From Desulfobulbus sp. (GTDB taxonomy: Bacteria; Desulfobacterota; Desulfobulbia; Desulfobulbales; Desulfobulbaceae): DNA of 64,000 bases. A model generated the notes under the pieces. It was not told the DNA's origin, searched no databases, and was given only the letters and a program-made list of their open reading frames with translations. The position numbers and the translations under genes are program-made. Numbering within the stretch: the first letter of the stretch is position 1; every line of letters begins with the position of its first letter. The stretch lies in assembly GCA_028684915.1 (NCBI GenBank), contig JAQUEZ010000010.1, positions 7,104 to 71,103 of the forward strand, given 5' to 3'. Shown in pieces: positions 27,506-36,789 of this stretch.

Positions 27506-28703
27506 GTCGAATGAACAGATTTTACAGGCTGAGATTGTCCGCCTCAATAAAATTATCCAGGCCTTGATGAATCGTGCAGAACGCAATGCAAGCGTCCACG
27601 GCTCTGATTTCAGCCTTTTTTATACGTCACTCACCCTGGAAGATCTGGTTCGCTGCCGGACCCAGGAACTCGAGACGGCGGTGCTTGAAAATGAACGGAT
27701 AACCCGCGCATTACGCGAAAGTGAAAACCGTCACCGTTTGATCGTCGAAAATGCGCCGATTAGCATCCATGAAATCGACATGGATGGCAACATACTCTCC
27801 ATGAACCGGACCGGGCTGCTCATGCGGGGTGCCCTTGAGGAGTCCGAAAATCAAGGCACGCCCTACCTGAATATTGCCAGCGACTCTGACCGGAAGCGTT
27901 TGGAACTGCTGCTGGTTGCGGCCCAAGCAGGGACCCCCAGCCACTTTGAGTTCAAGGCCAAAGAGGTGTGCGGACGGATTTTCAAATCTTGCTTTGTCCC
28001 CATTAAAAATGAGTCCGGCAAGGTTGAAAGAATATTGGGTCTGACCGAAGATATTACGGAACAGAAAAAAGCCGAAGAACGCATTTGCCGTCTCGCTTTC
28101 TATGACCATCTAACCCAACTGCCCAATCGCCGTCGTCTGCACGAACGCCTGGAGTATGCGATAACCCTCGGTAACCAGACGGGTTGTTACGGCGCGGTCA
28201 TGTTTCTGGATTTGGACAATTTTAAATCGCTTAACGATGCCTACGGCCACGGAGTCGGTGACCAACTCCTTATCGAAGCGGCACACCGCCTCACCCTTTG
28301 CGTTCGCGAAATAGACGCGGTGGCGCGTTTGGGCGGCGACGAATTCGTGGTTCTGCTTGACGATCTGGGGAAAAATTTTGCGGACGCCGTCACCCGTGCG
28401 GGTGTCGTTGCTCAAAGAATTCGTGCGGCTCTGGCGGAACCGTATACCTTACCCCATAAACAGGTGGGAGAGGAGATCTGTCACGTTACGCATCACTGCA
28501 CCTCCAGCATTGGCATCGCCCTGTTTCACGGCAACGACGTCAGACTGGAGGAGATCCTCAAAGGGGCCGACACGGCAATGTATCAAGCCAAGGAGGACGG
28601 ACGAAACACTTACCGTTTTTTTGACCCGAACTCCGCCTCCCCAACACCGGTTGAGGGTTCGGCAAAAAATCAAAAACGCCGCCGAAACTCTCGCTCCCCC
28701 TGA
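27498..28703 (+). CDS. PAS-domain diguanylate cyclase (GGDEF)
   Basis: A 401-residue cytoplasmic protein. A helical amino end is followed by a PAS domain (about 80-200; RHRLIVENAPISIHEIDMDG) and a GGDEF domain (about 205-380) with LPNRRRLHERL, the active-site motif RLGGDEFVVLL near residue 278, and SIGIALF. The intact GGDEF predicts synthesis of cyclic-di-GMP. No EAL domain is present. The ATG at 27498 is chosen because it overlaps the end of the read-through FIST frame by eight bases; the longer frame from 27369 merely overlaps FIST in another register. This arrangement suggests that the FIST protein senses a ligand and modulates this cyclase. Confidence 0.9.
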   Translation: MPESNEQILQAEIVRLNKIIQALMNRAERNASVHGSDFSLFYTSLTLEDLVRCRTQELETAVLENERITRALRESENRHRLIVENAPISIHEIDMDGNILSMNRTGLLMRGALEESENQGTPYLNIASDSDRKRLELLLVAAQAGTPSHFEFKAKEVCGRIFKSCFVPIKNESGKVERILGLTEDITEQKKAEERICRLAFYDHLTQLPNRRRLHERLEYAITLGNQTGCYGAVMFLDLDNFKSLNDAYGHGVGDQLLIEAAHRLTLCVREIDAVARLGGDEFVVLLDDLGKNFADAVTRAGVVAQRIRAALAEPYTLPHKQVGEEICHVTHHCTSSIGIALFHGNDVRLEEILKGADTAMYQAKEDGRNTYRFFDPNSASPTPVEGSAKNQKRRRNSRSP

Positions 28704-28875
28704 ACCGATTCTGCCTCGTCCTGACCAAGGTCGCTCTCTATTTTACAATATTTATACTACGCACCCCCTTTATTTCTAACCAATCAGCGCTATCGTTCTT
28801 TGCAGAACAATGATTGTCTGTATATCCGCAAACGGGTTTGCGGCGTTTTGATATTGCACCAATAAGGAGCACATC

Positions 28876-28989
28876 ATGGGCGATAAAGCTGGTAAGAAGA
28901 CAAAAGATAAGCAGAAAAAGCAACACGATGACAAAGTGAAGCACAAGGAAGAAGAACGACTGCAACGGCAGCCCAAGACAAAAGAATAG
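28876..28989 (+). CDS. Small lysine-rich protein (37 residues)
   Basis: ATG at 28876 follows AAGGAG at ideal spacing and opens a 37-codon frame rich in Lys, Gln, Glu and Asp (MGDKAGKKTKDKQKKQ). A strong terminator lies 48 bases beyond the stop, which supports a real single-gene transcription unit. Similar tiny Lys-rich proteins are common in proteobacteria, with no known function. Confidence 0.7.
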   Translation: MGDKAGKKTKDKQKKQHDDKVKHKEEERLQRQPKTKE

Positions 28990-29036
28990 CTCCACTCCTA
29001 GGGCGCCATTTTGTTGCCCCGGGCCATGCAACAAAA

Positions 29037-29073
29037 AATCCCCCGCCGGTGATCACCGACGGGGGATTTGTTT
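29037..29073 (+). terminator. Strong rho-independent terminator after the small Lys-rich gene
   Basis: AATCCCCCG and CGGGGGATT arms enclose a CGGTGATCACCGA inner stem-loop (29037-29068), flanked by A residues on the left and TTTGTTT on the right. The symmetry allows bidirectional use, so it may also end the minus-strand hydrogenase operon. Confidence 0.88.
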
Positions 29074-29261
29074 CCTCGGTAAGAGGTTAGTGTACAAGTG
29101 ATTCCCCCTACCTGCAGCTCCAAGGGAGGTAAGCGATCACGGGGCACCGAATCTGCGGTGTTATCGGCCGGTTTACGTACAGGTGTACGCTGCACAGGCC
29201 GATGCCTTGCACCTCCGGCACCCTACAATCGCCTACAAAAGACAATCGATGCAACAGGGTA

Positions 29262-29771
29262 TCAGGCAGCCTGAGCACTGAGCAGAAGCGTGATCACGAC
29301 CTCCTTGCCAAGCTTTTCAAACAGTATCCCAAGCACATCGTTGATCCTGCCGGCGAGCAGCGGAGTAAGTTCCATGCCGGTCTCCAAACACTCCGGGACC
29401 ACAGTAATAAACTGCACCTGCTGCGGTACTTTTCCCCGAAGACGACAGATATCGAGAATATCCAACATCCCGATCTGGTGGGGTGACATTCGGGTTTGAA
29501 TATCGCCGGAACGTACATCTGCATCGCTGAAGCAGTGCACCGAACCCGGGGTATCTTCAACATCGACCACATCGATCACATAGAGCTCATCGAACTTTTC
29601 GATGAACGGGGCCAAAAGGATGCCGCCTGTGCCGCCGTCGACCACCTCTACATTATCGGGTAAATGATAGTGCTCTTCGAGGTATTGGATGCAGTGGATG
29701 CCAAAGCCTTCATCGCCGAGGAGCAGGTTACCAAGCCCCATGATGCCGATTGTTTTTTCTTGCTGACCCAT
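29262..29771 (-). CDS. hybD: Hydrogenase maturation endopeptidase (HyaD/HybD family)
   Basis: The 169-residue protease removes the carboxy-terminal extension of the [NiFe] large subunit after nickel insertion. It shows IGIMGLGNLLLGDEGFGIH (Glu metal ligand), VVDGGTGGILL and the Asp of LYVIDVVDVEDTPG, then a His in MSPHQIGMLDIL, the set of nickel-sensing residues of HybD. It is the last gene of the operon, 79 bases after the large subunit whose tail it should process. GAGGA precedes the ATG. Confidence 0.93.
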   Translation of the reverse strand: MGQQEKTIGIMGLGNLLLGDEGFGIHCIQYLEEHYHLPDNVEVVDGGTGGILLAPFIEKFDELYVIDVVDVEDTPGSVHCFSDADVRSGDIQTRMSPHQIGMLDILDICRLRGKVPQQVQFITVVPECLETGMELTPLLAGRINDVLGILFEKLGKEVVITLLLSAQAA

Positions 29772-29850
29772 TGTTATTTCCTCTTCTTATAAAGCGGCCC
29801 TCCTCTTTCCCTGCTGACAGGGACGAGGAGGACCTTGACCTAAGTGTCTA

Positions 29851-31554
29851 TTACAGCACTTTAACCGTGGAGAGTTTCTGCCCCTTGGGGTTGAGCATGT
29901 GTACCGCACAGGCCATACAAGGATCGAACGAGTGAATCGTCCGCAGGACTTCCAGCGGTTTTTCCGGATCAGCAATCGGATTGCCCACCAGACATCGCTC
30001 GTAGAAGCCAGGCTCATCGTTGGTGCCACGCGGAGAGGCCAACCAGGTTGAAGGCACGACCGCCTGATAGTTGCGGATTTTACCGTTTTCGATCACGATC
30101 CAGTGCGACAATGTGCCACGGGGTGCCTCGTGGATCCCAACACCGCGCTGTTCGCCTTCCGGAAAGTGAGGCTCGTTAAAGGTGGTGCAGTCACCAGATT
30201 CGATGTTGGTGATCAGAGCCTGCCATTGCTCGGCCATACACTCCTGAACAACCGCAGCGCGGATGCTACGGGAGATGTGCCGTCCCATGGTGGAGGGCAG
30301 GATATCCATCTCGTACTTGGTCTTGCCAATGGCCGCCATCTTCTCCAGCATCATATCGGTGTATTTCACCGCAGGTCCATATTTTGCCGCGTTCATGGCC
30401 AGAACCGAGGCAACCGGACCAACCTCTGCGGGCTCATTGATGAAGGACGGCGATTTAACCCAGGAGTATTTCCCATCGAGCTTGGCTTCGGAAAATTTGG
30501 GTTCGGTCGTCTCCACATAGGGATGCATGGTCCAGTCGCCGGCATAGAAGGAGTGCTTGACGCTCTCTTTGACGTTATCCTCGAAGTACGGATCCCTGGA
30601 GGTGGAGATGCGACGGAAGGAACTCAGGTCGCCGGCCTTGATGTAGCCGCCGGGCATGGCGAACTGCATCCCCTTCTCATCCATGGGCATCTCGGGAACG
30701 GAGAGATAGTTCCCATTGCCCTTGCCGTAGGTGCACCATTCGGGATACATGGCGCCGATGGTGGCCACGTCGACCATGTACACCTGCTCGACAAAATCAC
30801 GCACCTCATCCATCTGGGTTTTGATGTAATACAGCCGCTCCATGGTCAGAGTGGCGGGGCTGTCGAGGTTGATCGGATTGGCCACACCGCCGACAGCCAG
30901 GTTCTGAATGTGCGGGGTCTTAGAACCGAGGATGGTGACCACCTTGTTGATCTTGCGTTGGTACTCCAGGGCCTGGAAGTAGTGAACCGCTGCGATCAGG
31001 TTGACATCCGGATCCAACTGCATGGCCGGATGGCCCCAGTAGCCGCTGGAGAAGGGACCGAGTTGCCCGGATTCGATGAATTTTTTCAGTTTATCCTGAA
31101 CTTGCTTAAACTCCTGATAACTGTTGTTCTTCCAGGGAGAAAGCTTCTGGGCAAGCGCTGACGCATTGCGGGCATCGGCCTTAAGTGCGGCAGAGGCGAT
31201 ATCCACCCAGTCAACTGCAGAAAGGATGTAAAAATGGATAATGTTGTCGGCGAGGCAGTGGGCGCCGACGATCATGTTACGGATATATTGGGCGTTGACC
31301 GGAATATCCATTTTCAACGCATGTTCAACCGCACGCACCGAGGCCATCGCATGAACCGTGGTGCACACACCGCAGATACGCTGGGCAATCAGCCAGGCCT
31401 CACGCGGATCCTTGCCTTTCAATATGGTCTCAATTCCACGCCACATCGTTCCCGTGGACCAGGCATCAACGACCTGGCCGTTATCTACCGCACATTCAAT
31501 GCGCAGATGCCCCTCAATTCGGGTGATGGGATCAATGACAATTTGCTTCGACAT
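29851..31554 (-). CDS. hybC: [NiFe] hydrogenase large subunit (Hyb-type, group 1)
   Basis: This is the catalytic subunit of a periplasm-facing uptake hydrogenase. The 567-residue protein has both nickel-binding motifs intact: RICGVCTTVHAMASVR near residue 62 and DPCMACAVH at the carboxy end. Fifteen residues follow the final His (MLNPKGQKLSTVKVL), the extension expected to be cut by the protease encoded next. No selenocysteine substitution is present. AAGGAG lies eight bases before the ATG. It has no export signal and would travel with the Tat-carrying small subunit. Confidence 0.96.
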   Translation of the reverse strand: MSKQIVIDPITRIEGHLRIECAVDNGQVVDAWSTGTMWRGIETILKGKDPREAWLIAQRICGVCTTVHAMASVRAVEHALKMDIPVNAQYIRNMIVGAHCLADNIIHFYILSAVDWVDIASAALKADARNASALAQKLSPWKNNSYQEFKQVQDKLKKFIESGQLGPFSSGYWGHPAMQLDPDVNLIAAVHYFQALEYQRKINKVVTILGSKTPHIQNLAVGGVANPINLDSPATLTMERLYYIKTQMDEVRDFVEQVYMVDVATIGAMYPEWCTYGKGNGNYLSVPEMPMDEKGMQFAMPGGYIKAGDLSSFRRISTSRDPYFEDNVKESVKHSFYAGDWTMHPYVETTEPKFSEAKLDGKYSWVKSPSFINEPAEVGPVASVLAMNAAKYGPAVKYTDMMLEKMAAIGKTKYEMDILPSTMGRHISRSIRAAVVQECMAEQWQALITNIESGDCTTFNEPHFPEGEQRGVGIHEAPRGTLSHWIVIENGKIRNYQAVVPSTWLASPRGTNDEPGFYERCLVGNPIADPEKPLEVLRTIHSFDPCMACAVHMLNPKGQKLSTVKVL

Positions 31555-31566
31555 GATTCTAACTCC

Positions 31567-32718
31567 TTAATTATTCGATTCAGCGGGGCTATGCACACTG
31601 AAGACAGGAAAGATTTTGACAAAAAGGGTGTACATCGCGACCTCAAAGGCGATCAATCCATAGGTGATCATCTGCTCGCCCACAGAGGGAAAGTATTTCC
31701 AGCCGTTACCGGGATCAAAACCGATGATGTAGGTATTGAACCGGTAGAGCGATCCGCCGATAAGCACACTCACGGCCGCGATGAACAGGAGGCGCGGGTT
31801 AGCCCGGAAGCTGGGGTAGGCCAGGATAACAAGCCCGATGACCATCATCAGGTTTTCCAACAGGAACATATTCCCCAGAAAGGTGCCGGAAAAGGCGTTG
31901 GCCATCTGCCCACGGATGAAAATATTCTGAAAACGGATAATCAGGAAAAAGCCGAGTACATACACCATAATACGCGCAATTTTCGAGAGCATGGAGGTTT
32001 CATCGCCAAGCTCATAGACGCGTGAAGAAATAGTGGCCTCGAAAACCACCATGGAAAAGCCCATGATCACTGCGGTCAACAGAAACAGCAACGGCAGGGT
32101 CGAGGTATGCCAAAGCGGGGAAAGCTTGTACCCGGCCATCAACATCATGGTGCCCAAGGAGGACTGATGCATGGTCGGCAGCAATACGCCGAGGGCGATA
32201 ACGGCAAAGATGACCCTATTGAGCCGTTTGCCGAAATTCTTCAAACCCCATTTCTCGACAAAGGCGGGAGTGAATTCCATCCAGAGCACAAAGATATAGG
32301 TGCCGATACACATGGCCACCTCGAACATGACCGAATGGAAGTTCATCTGCCAGGGCAGGTAGAGATTATAGACATTGAGGTAACGGCCGATATCAAGAAA
32401 AACCGACACACCAGCCAGGGTATACCCAAACATCGAAGCCACCAGGGCCGGACGGACCAGCGGATGATACTCGCCCTTGTTGATGATATAGACCATCAGG
32501 GCCATGACATACCCACCACAGGCAAAGGCTGTGCCGACAACAACGTCGTAGGCAATCCAGATCCCCCAAGGGAAGCCGTCGTTCATGTTGGAGATGGAAC
32601 CGATCCCAAAAATAAAACGCTTGACTGCAAAGTAGCCGGCTATTGCGACCACGAGCAGGCATAGACAAAACGTAGGCGTAAAAATTCTTCCGCCCAACGG
32701 CTTAGCTTCATGACTCAT
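31567..32718 (-). CDS. hybB: HybB/NrfD-type integral membrane subunit of hydrogenase
   Basis: The 383-residue polytopic protein, with about ten membrane segments, passes electrons from the periplasmic hydrogenase to menaquinone. It includes TFCLCLLVVAIAGYFAVKRF, the NrfD-family loop GFPWGIWIAYDVVVGTAFACGG and FMEFTPAF-like segments (LWMEFTPAFVEKWG). The start at 32718 has AAGGAGA just upstream, whereas the frame upstream to 32910 overlaps hybA and is not conserved. Its ATG lies within the last eleven bases of hybA, indicating translational coupling. It contains no haem ligand pattern of its own. Confidence 0.93.
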   Translation of the reverse strand: MSHEAKPLGGRIFTPTFCLCLLVVAIAGYFAVKRFIFGIGSISNMNDGFPWGIWIAYDVVVGTAFACGGYVMALMVYIINKGEYHPLVRPALVASMFGYTLAGVSVFLDIGRYLNVYNLYLPWQMNFHSVMFEVAMCIGTYIFVLWMEFTPAFVEKWGLKNFGKRLNRVIFAVIALGVLLPTMHQSSLGTMMLMAGYKLSPLWHTSTLPLLFLLTAVIMGFSMVVFEATISSRVYELGDETSMLSKIARIMVYVLGFFLIIRFQNIFIRGQMANAFSGTFLGNMFLLENLMMVIGLVILAYPSFRANPRLLFIAAVSVLIGGSLYRFNTYIIGFDPGNGWKYFPSVGEQMITYGLIAFEVAMYTLFVKIFPVFSVHSPAESNN

Positions 32719-33709
32719 GCGTCTCTCCTTGCTCAGGCGTGGAAGCAGATTTCTCGGTCTCTTCACTGTTTTTATTCTTTTTGGCCATGAAAATGAGACC
32801 GGCAAGAACAACCAGGGGGTAAACCATACCTTTGTAGATGGCGTACTGGATACCACTGGCCATGGAAACAAATGATTCCTTGGGAAAGCTCGGCAAACCA
32901 AATTTTTCAAACGGGACCGAAGACATATACATCACCTGAGTACCGCCCAACTCCTCCTGCCCGTAGACGTGACGCTCATACTTCGGCGCCTCAAATTCAT
33001 GCGATTTACCAGAATCAATCGACGAAACCGGAAATTGGTAACGCTTGCCCGGTTTCATCTGCAGCCTTCTCCGCGATTCCTCCTGTAGCTTGGCGACCGG
33101 TCCAAACAGCGACGCCCCGGTGGGGCAGACTGAACAGCATGCTGAGATCCCCCCCTTGGCGATGAGGTGCGAGCAAAGCTGGCACTTCACAATCTCTGGG
33201 TAGGGGTCATTCCACTGGAATTTTGGAATATTATAGGGGCAGGCTACCTGGCAATAGCGGCAGCCAATACAGGCATTTTTGTTGTAATTGACGATACCGG
33301 TGTGCTTATCCTTGGTCAGTGCGGAGACCGGACAGGCAGTCACACAGGAGGGATCGACACAGTGCAGACATTGCCGCTTGATAAAGGCATAGCCGTCTTC
33401 CACCTGATCCTTATGCTCACCGGTTCCGCTGGAAAAACGTTTGATGATATTAAGGGTGGATGCGGATAAATCCTGAGGATTATCGTAAATCGGCAGTTCC
33501 CCCCGCGATTCCGGCTCCATGGAGTTGGCTTTTTTACAGGCGGCCATACAGGCGTTGCAACCCACGCACAGGGTTGAATCGTAGAGAATACCCAAGGCAC
33601 CGGGAGGCAGGGCCTCCATCGTGCGGGCATCGACGACTTTGCCATCAAGGGTCAGGAGCGCCAAGCCACCGGCAGCCCCTTTGAGAAAATCACGCCTTTT
33701 CATCTTCAT
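32708..33709 (-). CDS. hybA: HybA-type periplasmic ferredoxin subunit of hydrogenase
   Basis: The 333-residue electron-transfer subunit is exported by Tat (KRRDFLKGAAGGLALLTLDG) and has four cysteine-rich [4Fe-4S] groups: CVGCNACMAACK, CLHCVDPSCVTACP, CIGCRYCQVACP and CQLCSHLI...CCSVCP. A carboxy-terminal membrane anchor (YKGMVYPLVVLAGLIFMAKK) precedes an acidic tail. The start at 33709 follows AGGGGG and overlaps the small-subunit gene by 20 bases. It links the small subunit to HybB. Confidence 0.93.
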   Translation of the reverse strand: MKMKRRDFLKGAAGGLALLTLDGKVVDARTMEALPPGALGILYDSTLCVGCNACMAACKKANSMEPESRGELPIYDNPQDLSASTLNIIKRFSSGTGEHKDQVEDGYAFIKRQCLHCVDPSCVTACPVSALTKDKHTGIVNYNKNACIGCRYCQVACPYNIPKFQWNDPYPEIVKCQLCSHLIAKGGISACCSVCPTGASLFGPVAKLQEESRRRLQMKPGKRYQFPVSSIDSGKSHEFEAPKYERHVYGQEELGGTQVMYMSSVPFEKFGLPSFPKESFVSMASGIQYAIYKGMVYPLVVLAGLIFMAKKNKNSEETEKSASTPEQGETHES

Positions 33710-34814
33710 GCTTGGCCCCCTTGTTGCCAAGTTTTGCCGCAAATACTACCCCTGCGCCTAGTGCGGCGCCGCCCAATCCAGCCATCAACGCGACAGAACC
33801 AGCCGATGCACCTTGGCCTCGCTCTGCGGTAATGGGGGCATGCTCTGCAGCAGGCGCTACATGCAATACCGGACTGGTGGAGAACTGGGGCATGTTGAAA
33901 CCAACACCTTTCTGGGCACAGCCAAAGCAGGGATGGCCGATTGCAACGGGCCAACATCCGGATCCGGCATCACCGAATTGAGAGGTGGAGCAGTTGGCAT
34001 AGGTGACGGGGCCTTTGCATCCAAGATAGTAAAGGCAGTATCCCTGCCGATGGCCCTCATCACCGAAGGCGCGGGCAAAACGGCCGTTATCGAAATGGGG
34101 ACGGCGCTCGCAATGCTCATGGATAAGACGACCATAGGCAAATGTGGGACGATTTTCCTGATCCAGGGCCGGGAGCTTATTGAACGTCAGTAAATGGACG
34201 ATGGTGGAGAGCAGGTTATACGGGTTCGGCGGGCAGCCCGGAACACTGACCACCAGTTTATCCTTGAGCACTTCCTGGACACCGACACACTCGGTGGGAT
34301 TGGGATCCATGGCAGCGACACCGCCCCAAGAGGCACAGGAACCAACGGCAATAACCGCACCGGCCTTGGGACCGATCTCGCGAACCACATCAACAAAATT
34401 TTTACCGCCGACGCGGCAATAGATACCGCCGTCCTTCAGGGGCACTGCACCCTCGATCACGAGGATGAACTTGCCGTAGTTGGACTCGACCGCATGCTCC
34501 AAGGCTGCTTCGGCCTGATGACCGGCACCGGCGGAGAGGGTCTCGTGAAAATCAAGGGACACGAGGTCGAGGATGAGCTTTTCCAGGGACGGATGCTCAG
34601 AGCGCAGCAAGGACATGGAGCAGCCGGTACATTCCGAACCGTGCAGCCAGATGACCGGCGGTCTGTTCGCACTGGTGAGGGCATGGGCGATTTTCGGCGC
34701 CGCAACCTCCGGAAGGGCCAGACCAGCGGCCACTGCCGAGCAAAATTTCATGAAATCCCGGCGAGAGATTCCACCCAAGCGTTGTTGAATTTGATCAAAC
34801 TCTTTCTGTTGCAT
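33690..34814 (-). CDS. hybO: [NiFe] hydrogenase small subunit (Hyb-type)
   Basis: The 374-residue Fe-S subunit has a twin-arginine signal (ISRRDFMKFCSAVAAGLAL), the proximal-cluster motif WLHGSECTGCSMSLLRSE, further cluster ligands in VAVGSCASWGG, SVPGCPPNPYN, CKGPVTYANCS, CWPVAIGHPCFGCAQKG, and a carboxy-terminal hydrophobic anchor (VALMAGLGGAALGAGVVFAA). The start at 34814 has AGGAGA upstream; the frame to 34847 is not needed. The anchor and the HybA/HybB partners place it in the membrane-bound, quinone-reducing Hyb class, not the soluble periplasmic HynAB class of many sulfate reducers. Confidence 0.95.
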   Translation of the reverse strand: MQQKEFDQIQQRLGGISRRDFMKFCSAVAAGLALPEVAAPKIAHALTSANRPPVIWLHGSECTGCSMSLLRSEHPSLEKLILDLVSLDFHETLSAGAGHQAEAALEHAVESNYGKFILVIEGAVPLKDGGIYCRVGGKNFVDVVREIGPKAGAVIAVGSCASWGGVAAMDPNPTECVGVQEVLKDKLVVSVPGCPPNPYNLLSTIVHLLTFNKLPALDQENRPTFAYGRLIHEHCERRPHFDNGRFARAFGDEGHRQGYCLYYLGCKGPVTYANCSTSQFGDAGSGCWPVAIGHPCFGCAQKGVGFNMPQFSTSPVLHVAPAAEHAPITAERGQGASAGSVALMAGLGGAALGAGVVFAAKLGNKGAKHEDEKA

Positions 34815-34887
34815 ACACTTTCTCCTGATTAGCGGCACGGTGGACACCGCGATTCACCGGATGCCTACTGCAAATATTGCTTCCGAA

Positions 34888-35214
34888 TTACTTACAAAAT
34901 TCCTCCACATCAGTACCCGACGGGTTGCTGAGGCACCTTGCAAGCGTCTTGCGCTCCTTCTTCGAGATGTCCGCACCGAGCTTAACCATGGCATCGATCA
35001 TCTTGAGCCATTGCTGTTCGCTCTCGCCAACTTTTGCACAACTTGTTGAATGCGAATGACACTTCATGCACCTTGATTTGAGTATTTCCTGGCACGACTC
35101 ACCAGACTGACACCCAGCAAGCACCACCAGGAGGATGCCACTTATCAGGATTTTTTCCCCGATACGCCCCCTCAACTGGTAAGTTCTCCATGGAATAATC
35201 ATACTTTTCTTCAT
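34888..35214 (-). CDS. Monohaem cytochrome c lipoprotein preceding the hydrogenase operon
   Basis: The small protein (108 residues from the ATG at 35214) has a hydrophobic signal ending in a lipobox, LLVVLAGC, so it should be anchored to a membrane facing the periplasm. One haem-binding CxxCH occurs in KSRCMKCHSHS, followed by a basic region and other cysteines (CSNPSG, FCK). A TTG at 35232, nine bases behind GGAGGGG, is an alternative start in the same frame. It is 73 bases upstream of hybO on the same strand and is probably the first gene of that transcript, which makes it a candidate electron acceptor of the hydrogenase. The family is not recognised beyond cytochrome c. Confidence 0.75.
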   Translation of the reverse strand: MKKSMIIPWRTYQLRGRIGEKILISGILLVVLAGCQSGESCQEILKSRCMKCHSHSTSCAKVGESEQQWLKMIDAMVKLGADISKKERKTLARCLSNPSGTDVEEFCK

Positions 35215-35292
35215 CAATGCACTCACTTTCAAGTTACACGTCCCCTCCGATCGCAGAGCAAAGCATAGGTCTGCCTGAATTTGTGCTCATAA

Positions 35293-35318
35293 CACATTTT
35301 GCACATTTTACACATTAT
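35293..35318. repeat. Three tandem 9-base units upstream of the hydrogenase operon
   Basis: CACATTTT starts at 35293 and 35302 and CACATTAT at 35311, an exact 9-base period. They lie about 80-105 bases upstream of the cytochrome start and may be a regulator operator. The spacing is close to one helical turn but not equal to it, so cooperative binding on one face is uncertain. Confidence 0.5.
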
Positions 35319-35787
35319 TTTTCAGCCTTATAAATCATTTGCATTGAACAAACACATCTATTCTGCTGCTAAACAAAGCCCCCAACAAACAGTTTCCGAC
35401 ACCAAAAGCCCCTTTTCACCCTTTGTTTTTATATAAAAAAAAGCAGAACATCGGCAAAATCGCTAACTGCTCTTAAAAGCCACAGGGGAGACGGACCCAA
35501 AAATAGCCTTGGAAAATGATTTTTTGAGCAAACAAGCGAAACTGCACAATGGGGGTACAAGGACAAAGCCAAGATCTCGGAGACGGAACGCAACCGAACA
35601 CGCAGAGGTGTCACAGGCAACAAACTTGCCACGCAAGCACCGGATACGGCAAAAAGCAGAGAACTAATTGCGAGAAAAATTTAGACAGGAGACCGAGCTT
35701 GGCAGAAAAAACTACTATTCAAGGCAGCCCATAAGATTGCACAACGTCTGAAGCACCTTATCAGCCCACACGCTCCACAAATAGAAG

Positions 35788-35817
35788 CCCCCTGCCTGGA
35801 AGTATCCAGACAGGGGG
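35788..35817 (-). terminator. Hairpin, possible terminator of the Ehr operon
   Basis: CCCCCTG-C-CTGG pairs with CCAG-A-CAGGGGG around a six-base loop. Read on the minus strand it lies about 200 bases past the last Ehr gene and is followed by CTTCTATTT, a poor T tract, so termination activity is uncertain. Confidence 0.45.
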
Positions 35818-36022
35818 AAACAGAGAAAATTTTATCGTATGACAGACCTTGACGGAACAAAAGTCCATCACATTCCGAGAGAGGGCTCAAGAAAAACGCT
35901 GCAACGCAGCAGATCAAAGTTTTTACGACGCCATAAAACCTTGGAGCAAACAAGCCCCACGCTATAACATCGCCCCCAAGCAATTGGAAAGATCGCCTGG
36001 GAGGCCAACAACGTTATCGTTG

Positions 36023-36772
36023 CTATCGCTCTTTAAAAAATTTCAACAATGCATGGAGTGTTGTCAGCGGATGAGGAGGACATCCCGGTATATACAGATC
36101 AACCGGGATCAGACTGTTCAAATCGCCAACAACCTCCTCACTGCCGTAAAAGGGCCCCCCGGAAATAGAACAACAACCACTTGCAATAACGATCTTAGGC
36201 GAAGGCACGGCATGGTAGGTATCGAACAAGGCTTGTTTCATATTTTTAGTAATAGGCCCGGTAACATGAATACCATCGGCATGCCTGGGAGAGGCTACAA
36301 AATCGATCCCAAATCGGGAAAGGTCAAAAAAAGGCGTATTCAATACATTGGTATCTGCCTCACAACTGTTACACCCACCCGCCGAGACCTGGCGCAACTG
36401 AAGCGAACGACCAAAGAGCTTTTTAAACTCCTGCTTGGCGTGGGCAGCCAGATCCGGTAGCGCCCCCTGGGTTACAAGATCCATCCTGTTTGCCGCACCA
36501 AGACCAAAATCCTGGCTAAAACGAACAAACGCCCCCTCGCCTTCCACTTCGCAGTGCCCGCAAAAGGTGCACTTCCCCAGATCGATGGTCTTATCCTCTA
36601 CATTGATCGCCTCCTGAGGGCAGATATCCGCACACCTCTGCACAATTTCTGGACTGCACGCGGGATCAATAACAGGCACCCCCCTGTAACGATGGTAGAG
36701 GTTGATAGGCTCCAGGGGATAGCGGGAGGTTTTACAGCCCTGTTCAATTCTATTTTGTATTACTTTGAGCAT
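36023..36772 (-). CDS. ehrS: EhrS: NuoB/HyfI-like small subunit with fused ferredoxin
   Basis: A 249-residue cytoplasmic-side electron-transfer subunit. The first half has ferredoxin-like cysteine groups (CSPEIVQRCADICPQEAI and CTFCGHCEVEGEG); the second is NuoB-like with the N2-type cluster ligands in SAGGCNSCEADTNVL, ASGCCSISGGPF and YIPGCPPHP. In formate hydrogenlyase these two functions (HyfH and HyfI) are separate proteins; the fusion is typical of Ehr and Ech-like complexes. It is the last gene of the operon, 17 bases after the large subunit. Redox partner unknown. Confidence 0.88.
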   Translation of the reverse strand: MLKVIQNRIEQGCKTSRYPLEPINLYHRYRGVPVIDPACSPEIVQRCADICPQEAINVEDKTIDLGKCTFCGHCEVEGEGAFVRFSQDFGLGAANRMDLVTQGALPDLAAHAKQEFKKLFGRSLQLRQVSAGGCNSCEADTNVLNTPFFDLSRFGIDFVASPRHADGIHVTGPITKNMKQALFDTYHAVPSPKIVIASGCCSISGGPFYGSEEVVGDLNSLIPVDLYIPGCPPHPLTTLHALLKFFKER

Positions 36773-36789
36773 GTTGGTATCCTCCGAGG

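Larger units (their letters stand above)
35215..36022. other. Intergenic region between the hydrogenase and Ehr operons
   Basis: About 800 bases without a convincing gene. It holds three tandem 9-base units (35293-35318, listed separately) upstream of the cytochrome gene and a strong hairpin at 35788-35817. The composition is AT-rich with scattered A and T runs near 35430. Confidence 0.6.

Noticed and set aside
30103..31161. 352-codon plus-strand frame opposite the hydrogenase large subunit
   Set aside because: Same reason: antisense to a gene with both nickel motifs.
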